NCBI RefSeq assembly: GCF_016735615.1 | Contig: NZ_JAERSF010000001.1 | Coordinates: 1-64,000 of the forward strand | DNA: 64,000 bases | Direction of reading: 5' to 3' | Source: Flavobacterium tagetis | GTDB taxonomy: Bacteria > Bacteroidota > Bacteroidia > Flavobacteriales > Flavobacteriaceae | Part shown: positions 17,121 through 23,943 of the stretch, one piece after another | Position numbering within the stretch: position 1 is the first letter of the stretch | Layout: every line of letters begins with the position of its first letter | Made by a program: the position numbers and the translations under genes | The notes under the pieces: generated by a model | Database searches by the model: none | Told to the model about the DNA's origin: nothing | The model's input: only the letters and a program-made list of their open reading frames with translations

Positions 17121-18242
17121 ATGGAAAACGAAAACAATGCACAGCATTTTCTGGATTTGATTCAGAAATCACGGAAAGGAAAATTTAAAATCTACATTGG
17201 GATGAGTGCCGGCGTGGGGAAAACTTTTCGTATGCTTCAGGAAGCACATTCGTTATTGAAAAACGGAATCGATGTAAAAATTGGCTACATCGAAACGCAT
17301 ATGCGGAAGGAAACGCATGAACTATTAGCTGGTCTTCCGATTATTCCGAGGCGGACTATTTTTTATAAAGGAAAAGAGCTCGAAGAACTCGATGTTCAGG
17401 CGATCATCAACCTTAGACCAGAAGTGGTTATTGTTGATGAATTGGCGCATACAAATGTTGAAGGAAGCAAAAACGAAAAGCGCTGGCAGGATGTTTTGGA
17501 AATTCTCGATGCAGGAATTAATGTGATTTCGGCAGTTAATATTCAGCATATTGAGAGTTTAAATGAAGATGTAAAACGAATTACGAATATTGATGTTCAG
17601 GAGCGTATTCCTGATAATGTTTTACGATTGGCTGATGAGGTTGTAAATATCGATTTGACTTCAGAAGATTTAATTGCGCGACTAAAAGAAGGAAAAATTT
17701 ATACGGCAGATAAAATTCCGACTGCTTTAGCAAACTTTTTTAAATCGGAGCAAATTCTGCAATTGCGTGAATTGGCTTTGAAAGAAGTCGCAAGTCAGGT
17801 GGTGCGAAAAGTAGAAAGCGAAGTTCCTAATTTACACGCTTTACGGCATGAAAAATTGTTAGCTTGCATTAGCAGTAATGAGAAAACTGCTAAAATCATT
17901 ATTAGAAAAGCAGCCAGATTAGCCAGTTATTATAATGGATCGTGGTATGTTTTGTATGTCGAAACGCCAAAAGAAAGCAGCAATAGAATTGCACTAGACA
18001 AACAAAGGCATTTAATTAATAACTTTAAACTCGCAGTGCAATTGGGTGCTGAGGTTATTAAACTGGAAAACTCAAATATTACAAATGCTATTTTGACAAC
18101 GGTAGAAGAAAAACAAATTACAACAGTGTGCATCGGAAAACCACATTTTAATTTGTTTAAAGTAATTTTGTCTACAACAATTTTCAGACGTTTGCTGAAC
18201 AAATTGTCATTATCAAATGTTGATCTTGTAATACTCTCGTAA
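17121..18242 (+). CDS. kdpD: KdpD N-terminal domain protein lacking the kinase half
   Basis: The 373-residue protein matches only the cytoplasmic input half of KdpD. Residues about 18-225 are the KdpD N domain with a Walker A-like GMSAGVGKT and VVIVDELAHTN; residues about 240-372 are a universal stress protein-like domain. The four membrane spans, GAF, HisKA and ATPase domains of full-length KdpD (about 890 residues in E. coli) are absent. The stop is clean and is followed by a separate histidine kinase gene 88 bases later, so this is a split arrangement rather than a broken gene. Similar short KdpD proteins are known in some cyanobacteria and Deinococcus. Confidence 0.9.
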   Translation: MENENNAQHFLDLIQKSRKGKFKIYIGMSAGVGKTFRMLQEAHSLLKNGIDVKIGYIETHMRKETHELLAGLPIIPRRTIFYKGKELEELDVQAIINLRPEVVIVDELAHTNVEGSKNEKRWQDVLEILDAGINVISAVNIQHIESLNEDVKRITNIDVQERIPDNVLRLADEVVNIDLTSEDLIARLKEGKIYTADKIPTALANFFKSEQILQLRELALKEVASQVVRKVESEVPNLHALRHEKLLACISSNEKTAKIIIRKAARLASYYNGSWYVLYVETPKESSNRIALDKQRHLINNFKLAVQLGAEVIKLENSNITNAILTTVEEKQITTVCIGKPHFNLFKVILSTTIFRRLLNKLSLSNVDLVILS

Positions 18243-18318
18243 AATGTGAGATGTTTTTTGTAAAATGTGATTTTCTTTTACATTTTACGTTTTACATCTT
18301 ACAAACAACATTTTACAC
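18241..18318. repeat. TGTAAAATGTGA-type palindromic repeat, copy 5 (kdpD-kinase spacer)
   Basis: AAATGTGAGATG and TTTGTAAAATGTGA are mirrored by TACATTTTACG, ACATCTTACAAA and ACATTTTACAC. It fills the spacer between the kdpD-like gene and the kinase gene, overlapping the last two bases of the stop codon. Confidence 0.75.
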
Positions 18319-18330
18319 AAAAAATAAAAT

Positions 18331-20046
18331 ATGAGAATTAAAACCAAATTGAATCTGGGTGTTGGATTGTTATTTTTAATGATCATCATTCTCTCATTAG
18401 TGAGTGCTTATTCGGTTTTTCTGATTAAGCAGGATACCGAAAATATTTTAAAGTCCAATTACAATACGCTGGAATATTCCAGAAATATGATTTTTGCTTT
18501 AGACGGAATGAAATCAGGGTCAACAGAAACGATTCGGAGTTTTGAGGAAAATCTCGAAAAACAGACTCAAAATATTACAGAGCCAGGCGAAAAACAAGCT
18601 ACAGAAAAGCTTAAAGCCAGTTTTGCCCTTTTAGACACAAACAACTCCGACGAAACTGTAAAAACACAGATTCGTCAGGATATTTTTGCGATTATGAAAC
18701 TGAATCTAGATGCCATAAAACAGAAAAGCGACATTGCTAAACATTCGGCCGAAACGGCTAATTTGTCGATTGCCATTGTGGGAAGTTTATGCTTTCTGAT
18801 TGCTTTTAATTTATTGGTTAATCTTCCGAATAATATTGCCAATCCGATTAAAGAATTAACGCTAAGTATTAAAGAAATTGCCAATAAAAATTATTCAGAG
18901 CGTGTTCATTTTACTAGCCATAGCGAATTTGGAGATTTGGCAAAATCGTTCAATACTATGGCGCAAAAGCTTGAAGAATATCATGACAGCAATGTTTATA
19001 AACTCCTTTTTGAAAAGAAACGACTGGAAACTCTGATCAATAATATGAACGACCCGATTATTGGTCTGGACAACGAAGGGATTGTTTTGTTTGTGAATGA
19101 TGAAGCACTGAAAATTATCGGCCTGAAATCGGAAGATATTATTGGAAAACCTACCTCTGAATTAGCCGTTTCTAATGATTTGATTCGTTCTTTGATTCTG
19201 AAAGAAAGTGAAACTCCGAAAAAACAGCCTCTCAAAATTTTTGCTCACGGAAAAGAAAGTTATTTCGAAAAAGAAATTCACAACATCACCATAACACCAA
19301 CTGGCGAAGAAAAAGAAATTAATATTGGTGATGTGATTATTCTGCGAAATATTACCCTTTTTAAAGAACTGGATTTTGCTAAAACCAATTTTATTGCCAC
19401 CGTTTCTCACGAATTAAAAACGCCGATTGCTTCTATAAAACTAAGTCTTCAATTGCTTGAAAATGGAAAAACGGGTGACATGAACGACGATCAGAAACAA
19501 TTGGTTGAAAGTATAAAAGATGATAGTCAGCGATTGTTGAAAATTACAGGCGAATTACTGAATTTATCTCAATTGGAAACTGGAAACATTCAGTTGAATA
19601 TTGGAAAAAGTAATCCGCACGAAATTGTGAAATATGCCGCAGAAGCTGTTAAAGTTCAAGCCGATCAAAAACAAATTCAGTTAGTTGTTGATGCCGATGA
19701 GAATCTCAAAAGCGTAAAAGCCGATGCCGAAAAAACAGGCTGGGTTTTAATTAATTATTTATCTAATGCTATTAGATATTCATCTGAAAAAAGTACGATT
19801 CTCATTAAATTGAAAGAAGAAAATAATCAAATGGTTTTTCAGGTAATTGATACTGGAAAAGGAATTGATACACGATACAAAGACAGAGTTTTCGATAAAT
19901 ATTTTCAGGTTCCAGGAAGTCAGAAATCTGGCACGGGATTAGGTTTGGCGATAAGTAAAGAATTTATCGAGGCACAAAACGGAAGTGTTGGTGTTGAGAG
20001 TAATTTAGGATTGGGAAGTACATTTTGGTTTTCGTTGAAAGTTTAG
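18331..20046 (+). CDS. Membrane histidine kinase (HAMP-PAS-HisKA) of the kdp locus
   Basis: The 571-residue kinase has a first membrane span (about residues 9-33), a small periplasmic domain, a second span (about residues 148-170), HAMP, a PAS domain (about 225-340), HisKA with phospho-acceptor H360 in VSHELKTP, and the ATPase boxes NYLSNAIRY, DTGKGID and GTGLGLAISKEF. It is the last gene of the kdp group and likely phosphorylates the NtrC-type regulator at 8746. Since it lacks the KdpD sensor domains, K+ sensing may need contact with the short KdpD encoded just upstream. That partnership is inferred. Confidence 0.93.
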   Translation: MRIKTKLNLGVGLLFLMIIILSLVSAYSVFLIKQDTENILKSNYNTLEYSRNMIFALDGMKSGSTETIRSFEENLEKQTQNITEPGEKQATEKLKASFALLDTNNSDETVKTQIRQDIFAIMKLNLDAIKQKSDIAKHSAETANLSIAIVGSLCFLIAFNLLVNLPNNIANPIKELTLSIKEIANKNYSERVHFTSHSEFGDLAKSFNTMAQKLEEYHDSNVYKLLFEKKRLETLINNMNDPIIGLDNEGIVLFVNDEALKIIGLKSEDIIGKPTSELAVSNDLIRSLILKESETPKKQPLKIFAHGKESYFEKEIHNITITPTGEEKEINIGDVIILRNITLFKELDFAKTNFIATVSHELKTPIASIKLSLQLLENGKTGDMNDDQKQLVESIKDDSQRLLKITGELLNLSQLETGNIQLNIGKSNPHEIVKYAAEAVKVQADQKQIQLVVDADENLKSVKADAEKTGWVLINYLSNAIRYSSEKSTILIKLKEENNQMVFQVIDTGKGIDTRYKDRVFDKYFQVPGSQKSGTGLGLAISKEFIEAQNGSVGVESNLGLGSTFWFSLKV

Positions 20047-20136
20047 TTTTTTTGCCACACTTGAGCAATAGCGAACAGGCAAAGCGATTCACTAATTTTG
20101 ATTTAAAATAATTCGTGAATTCGTGGCAAAAAAAAA
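20045..20136. repeat. Dispersed inverted repeat, TTTTTTTGCCAC family
   Basis: TTTTTTTGCCACACTTGAG on the left is answered by GTGAATTCGTGGCAAAAAAA on the right. The stem is imperfect in the middle. It lies immediately after the kdp-linked kinase and may end the kdp transcript. Confidence 0.6.
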
Positions 20137-20160
20137 ATATTTGCATCACTTTTATTACGT

Positions 20161-20231
20161 TTGTCAGTCTGAGCGAAGTCGAAAACCTTTCATACTGTAT
20201 AGCCCTTCAACTTCGCTCAGGGTGACACTCA
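20161..20231. repeat. Dispersed inverted repeat, CTGAGCGAAGTCGAA family, copy 1
   Basis: TTGTCAGTCTGAGCGAAGTC is mirrored by CTTCGCTCAGGGTGACA. A second copy with the same arms is at 22555-22621. The rest of the 324-base gap before the PAP2 gene holds only AT-rich sequence with no clear promoter. Confidence 0.8.
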
Positions 20232-20370
20232 GAATAATAAAAAAATAAGCCAATCTTAATTTAACCACATCATTTAAAACCAATAAATTAAAGTTCGCTT
20301 AAGGTTCAATTAAGTGCAAAATACCAGTGTTGAACATTCGTTACTATTGTAAAATATAACTACAAAAACA

Positions 20371-21132
20371 ATGTTCCGCAAAACGATTTTCCTTGTATTT
20401 CTATTCGGATTATTTTCTGCAAATGCGCAGCAAAATGATTCGATTGCAAAAATTGACAGTACATCCAATCATTTAAAATTCAATTACAAACAATTAATCA
20501 TTCCATCGGTTTTAATTGGTTATGGTGTTATTGGTCTAGAAAGTGATCAGCTTCTGAGTTTCAACTCTCAAATTAAAAAAGAAGTAACTGAAGATATTGA
20601 CGAGAAAGTTACAATTGATGATTTCTCTCAATATGCACCTGCCGTATCTGTTTATGCTTTGAATGCTTTTGGCGTAAAAGGTAAAAACAATATGCGCGAT
20701 CGTTCGGTTATATTGGTGACTTCGTACGCGATTATGGCGACAACAGTTTTAGGTTTAAAATCGATTTCACATGTAGAAAGACCAGATGGAAGTTCGAACA
20801 ACTCCTTCCCTTCCGGACATACTGCAACTGCATTTATGGGTGCCGAATTTCTATACCAAGAATACAAAGACAAATCTATTTGGTACGGAATTGCAGGTTA
20901 TGCCGTAGCTACAGGAACGGGATTATTTAGAATTTACAATAATCGTCATTGGTTAACTGATGTTGCTGCTGGAGCGGGAATCGGAATTTTGAGTACCAAA
21001 ATTGCTTATTGGATCAATCCGTATATTACAAAGAAGTTATTCAAGTCAGATTCTGAGAACAAATCGACTTCTATGATTATGCCTTTTTATAATGGACAAC
21101 AATATGGTTTGGGATTTGCGAAGGTTTTTTAG
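20371..21132 (+). CDS. PAP2-family lipid phosphatase
   Basis: The 253-residue protein has a signal peptide (MFRKTIFLVFLFGLFSANAQ) and a C-terminal PAP2 domain with the three phosphatase motifs KSISHVERP, SFPSGHTA and YNNRHWLTD. PAP2 enzymes remove phosphate from lipid phosphates such as phosphatidate or undecaprenyl pyrophosphate at the membrane. The presence of a signal peptide and few clear membrane spans suggests a periplasmic-facing enzyme; the substrate is not determined. It converges on the S24 repressor gene. Confidence 0.88.
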   Translation: MFRKTIFLVFLFGLFSANAQQNDSIAKIDSTSNHLKFNYKQLIIPSVLIGYGVIGLESDQLLSFNSQIKKEVTEDIDEKVTIDDFSQYAPAVSVYALNAFGVKGKNNMRDRSVILVTSYAIMATTVLGLKSISHVERPDGSSNNSFPSGHTATAFMGAEFLYQEYKDKSIWYGIAGYAVATGTGLFRIYNNRHWLTDVAAGAGIGILSTKIAYWINPYITKKLFKSDSENKSTSMIMPFYNGQQYGLGFAKVF

Positions 21133-21136
21133 ATTT

Positions 21137-21222
21137 TTTAGCCACGAAGGCGCTAAGACACAAAGTTTTTTTCAAGTTTTTTTTGATGAATAGGTTTGTG
21201 TCTTAGCGCCTTCGTGGCTAAA
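21137..21222. repeat. Perfect 28-bp inverted repeat, TTTAGCCACGAAGGCGC family
   Basis: A 28-bp arm beginning TTTAGCCACGAAGGCGCTAA (21137-21164) is perfectly mirrored at 21195-21222, with a 30-base loop. It occupies the whole gap between two convergent genes and can act as a two-way terminator. Perfect arm identity points to recent formation or active maintenance. Confidence 0.85.
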
Positions 21223-21228
21223 CCCTTG

Positions 21229-22002
21229 TTATGTATTCGAAGTATTATTCTTAATCTCCCTAACTTCTCTTTTCAATTCTAAAAGCAAATCTTTCATTGC
21301 ACCAGTTTCCGTCGTTTCTTGTTTTTTATCTGAACGGCCGATATTGCATTCGTATTCCCAAATCTCCAAAATATCAGAAGCTTTCACTTCATAATTTGGA
21401 TAAAAACTGTTGTCTGATTCTAAAACCAAAGCGTTCTTTTTGTTTTTATTGAGACGTTTGTAAACCATTCCTTCATTTTTAGTAATCAAAATATAGGTTT
21501 TGCCGTCCATCACATCTCCCAGTTTTTCCACATAGCGACCAATAATAATTGAACCGTCTTCGTGTGGAGGCATTGAATCGCCTTCAACGGGAAATCCACG
21601 ATGTTTTCCAGGTCCTAAAAACGGAAGTGTAATCTGCTGTAAACTTTCAATATATTCAGGATCAGCATATCCGTTGAGGTAACCGGCTTTTGCTTTTTGA
21701 GATACAATTTCAATAAAATTTTCTCCAAAACTATCCACTTGAATTGGTAAAATAAGTCGATTTCCTTCTAATTTTATCAAATTTTGCACATCAATTTTTC
21801 GTATATCGACAGATAGTATTAAGTCAATACTCATATGAAAATATAATGCAATCTTCTTTAGAATATCATACGGTGCTTCCGAAGTTCCGTCTTCGTATTT
21901 CACGTATCTTCCTCTGGTAATGCTAAGGTTTTCAGCTAATTTCTCCTGTGATATTTTATGCTTAACCCTTAACGCTCTGATGTTGTCTGAAAATAAGGAC
22001 AT
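21229..22002 (-). CDS. S24-family self-cleaving repressor (HTH plus LexA-like peptidase)
   Basis: The 257-residue regulator has a Cro/C1 helix-turn-helix at residues 1-60 (KISQEKLAENLSITRGRYVK) and a C-terminal S24 peptidase domain. The likely cleavage site is Ala-Gly in KAKAGYL, the catalytic serine is in VEGDSMPP and the lysine is in MVYKRLN. The start is ATG 22002 (MSLFSDNIRALRVK); a longer frame reaching 22041 runs over the promoter and was rejected. It is divergent from the UmuD-like gene and probably represses it until RecA-stimulated self-cleavage after DNA damage. The regulatory role is inferred from domain pairing and position. Confidence 0.9.
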   Translation of the reverse strand: MSLFSDNIRALRVKHKISQEKLAENLSITRGRYVKYEDGTSEAPYDILKKIALYFHMSIDLILSVDIRKIDVQNLIKLEGNRLILPIQVDSFGENFIEIVSQKAKAGYLNGYADPEYIESLQQITLPFLGPGKHRGFPVEGDSMPPHEDGSIIIGRYVEKLGDVMDGKTYILITKNEGMVYKRLNKNKKNALVLESDNSFYPNYEVKASDILEIWEYECNIGRSDKKQETTETGAMKDLLLELKREVREIKNNTSNT

Positions 22003-22018
22003 AATAAATTTGTTATAA

Positions 22019-22078
22019 TTTGGAACAGCAAATATACACAAAATGTTCTAATCTGTACTAATTTTGCTTTGTACAAAG
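22019..22078. promoter_or_regulatory. Divergent promoter-operator region of the S24 repressor and umuD
   Basis: Two -7 boxes face outward: TATATTTG on the minus strand (22029-22036) for the repressor and TAATTTTG on the plus strand (22059-22066) for umuD. Palindromic elements lie on or beside them: GGAACA (22022-22027) with TGTTCT (22044-22049), and the 12-bp perfect palindrome CTTTGTACAAAG (22067-22078). These are candidate binding sites for the S24 repressor. No convincing -33 boxes were seen. Confidence 0.55.
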
Positions 22079-22548
22079 AATTATTTTTTGAAGTGATTAC
22101 GAAATTAAACAATATAAATACCACTAAATCAATTGAACTATACTTTCCAGACATAAGTTCGGAAGTAAAGCTGCCTTTTTTTGACGTTGGTATCAGCGCC
22201 GGTTTTCCTTCACCTGCTGATGACTTTATTGAATTATCTATTGATCTCAACAAAGAATTCATCAAACATAAATACACTACTTATTTTGCCAGAGTAAAAG
22301 GACATTCTATGAAAAATGTAGGCATCAATGACGGTGACTTATTGATTATTGATAAAAGCCTTGAACCCCAGAATAATAAAATTGCTGTTTGTCAAATCGA
22401 TGGGGAATTTACTGTAAAACGTATCAAAATAGAAAAAGAGATTATCTGGCTTATTGCCGAAAATGAAGATTACAAACCTATAAAAGTAACCCCTGAAAAT
22501 AATTTTGTAATCTGGGGAATTGTAACTCATAGTATCAAAACTTTTTGA
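22069..22548 (+). CDS. umuD: UmuD-like S24 peptidase, translesion polymerase accessory protein
   Basis: The protein of up to 159 residues is an S24 peptidase with no DNA-binding domain, as UmuD is. The cleavage Ala-Gly lies in GISAGFPSPADD, the catalytic serine in VKGHSMKN and the lysine in FTVKRIKI. Self-cleavage gives the active partner of the UmuC polymerase. The frame has no ATG at its head: TTG 22069 is the outermost start, but the -7 box at 22059-22066 would place the transcript start at or after it, so GTG 22093 (151 residues) is an alternative. It precedes umuC by 97 bases across a repeat. Confidence 0.88.
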   Translation: MYKELFFEVITKLNNINTTKSIELYFPDISSEVKLPFFDVGISAGFPSPADDFIELSIDLNKEFIKHKYTTYFARVKGHSMKNVGINDGDLLIIDKSLEPQNNKIAVCQIDGEFTVKRIKIEKEIIWLIAENEDYKPIKVTPENNFVIWGIVTHSIKTF

Positions 22549-22554
22549 ATTTAA

Positions 22555-22621
22555 TGTCACGTTGAGCGAAGTCGAAGTACTTTATAACATAAATGGTCTT
22601 CGACTTCGCTCAGACTGACAA
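22555..22621. repeat. Dispersed inverted repeat, TGAGCGAAGTCGAAG family, copy 2 (umuD-umuC spacer)
   Basis: TGTCACGTTGAGCGAAGTCG and its mirrored arm CGACTTCGCTCAGACTGACA enclose a 25-base loop. The same arms appear at 20161-20231. It fills the gap between umuD and umuC. Confidence 0.82.
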
Positions 22622-22645
22622 AATAGAACAAAAACACATTTAGAA

Positions 22646-23905
22646 ATGTTTGCTTTAGTCGATTGTAATAATTTTTATGCTTCTTGCCAAAGAGTATTTG
22701 AACCACATTTAAGAGGAAAACCTATTGTTATTCTCTCCAATAATGACGGCTGTGTTATTTCGCGTTCTGATGAAGCTAAAGCTTTAGGAATACCAATGGC
22801 AATCCCTGCTTTTAAATACGAATCTATTTTTAAGGAAAAGAACATTTTTGTTTATTCTTCAAATTATCCGCTTTATGGAGATATGAGTAATCGGGTAATG
22901 AATCTCCTTCGGACTTACACGCCTGAAATTGAAATTTACAGTATTGACGAAGCTTTTCTAAAGTTTTCGGGTTACGATTTATTTGATCTGAATATACTTG
23001 GCTTAAAAATGCGCAAAGAGGTCACACAAGGAACAGGTATTCCCGTAAGTGTAGGTTTTGCGCCTACCAAAGCGCTAGCCAAAATGGCGAATAAAATTGC
23101 TCGAAAATTTGCTGATCACACACAGAATGTTTATTGCATTGATTCTGAAGAAAAAAGAATCAAAGCCTTAAAATGGGCTAAAATTGAAGATGTTTGGGGA
23201 ATTGGGAGAAAACATGCTAAAAGACTTAAAGCAAAAAAAATTAACACAGCTTATGAATTTACACAGCTTCCTGATGCTTGGGTAAGAAAAGAAATGTCTG
23301 TAGTAGGGCTTAGATTAAAACACGAATTAGAAGGGAAACCAACTTTAGAATTAGAGGAAGCATCAGACCGAAAAATGATTGCCACAACAAGATCTTTCGA
23401 AAAAAGGTATACTACTTATGAAGAAATATCAGAGCGAATCAGCACATTTACAGCCTCTTGTGCCGAAAAACTAAGAAGACAGAACTGTCATTGCAATATG
23501 GTAACAGTCTTTATCCAAACTAGTTTTATAAAAAACGAAGAATCTCATTATTCAAGAAGCATTACAATCACAACAGATTTCCCTACCAATTCTACAATAG
23601 AACTAAATGCAGCAGCTCAAAAAGGGTTTAAAGCTATCTTTAAAAAAGGGTATCGCTATAAAAAAGCAGGTGTAATTGTAATGGGTTTAACACCAAATAG
23701 CGAAACACAGCTGAATTTATTCAACACTTCGAACCCTAAACATCAACCTTTGATGAGTGTGATTGATCAAATGAACCGAAATTATGGCAATAACAAAATT
23801 AAATTCGGAGTACAGTCTTTGGGACGACAATGGAAAATGAAACAAGACAGATTATCTCCCAAGTTCTCTACTCTCCTTAAAGATGTCATTACAGTTAAAG
23901 CTTAA
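22646..23905 (+). CDS. umuC: UmuC-like Y-family DNA polymerase (Pol V catalytic subunit)
   Basis: The 419-residue protein is a Y-family translesion polymerase. It begins MFALVDCNNFYASCQRVFEP with the first catalytic aspartate, continues with SNNDGCVISRSDEAK and has the catalytic pair in YSIDEAFL near residue 103. It also has the helix-hairpin-helix region WGIGRKHAKRLK, the little-finger domain (about residues 240-350) and a clamp-binding motif QLNLF near residue 353. It copies damaged DNA with help from processed UmuD. It belongs to the damage module bounded by the S24 repressor and AlkB. Confidence 0.95.
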   Translation: MFALVDCNNFYASCQRVFEPHLRGKPIVILSNNDGCVISRSDEAKALGIPMAIPAFKYESIFKEKNIFVYSSNYPLYGDMSNRVMNLLRTYTPEIEIYSIDEAFLKFSGYDLFDLNILGLKMRKEVTQGTGIPVSVGFAPTKALAKMANKIARKFADHTQNVYCIDSEEKRIKALKWAKIEDVWGIGRKHAKRLKAKKINTAYEFTQLPDAWVRKEMSVVGLRLKHELEGKPTLELEEASDRKMIATTRSFEKRYTTYEEISERISTFTASCAEKLRRQNCHCNMVTVFIQTSFIKNEESHYSRSITITTDFPTNSTIELNAAAQKGFKAIFKKGYRYKKAGVIVMGLTPNSETQLNLFNTSNPKHQPLMSVIDQMNRNYGNNKIKFGVQSLGRQWKMKQDRLSPKFSTLLKDVITVKA

Positions 23906-23943
23906 TTAAATATCAGAAAAAGAACATTTTACGTTATATACAA

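Noticed and set aside
17121..18330. Frameshifted full-length kdpD
   Set aside because: The USP domain ends cleanly, the stop is followed by a repeat spacer, and the next gene is a complete membrane kinase of a different type.
20247..20370. Sigma-54 promoter before the PAP2 gene (GG and GC motif)
   Set aside because: The GG and GC pairs are 11 bases apart and the rest of the -24/-12 pattern is missing.
21137..21222. CRISPR repeat unit
   Set aside because: Only one pair of arms, inverted rather than direct, with no regular spacing or cas genes.
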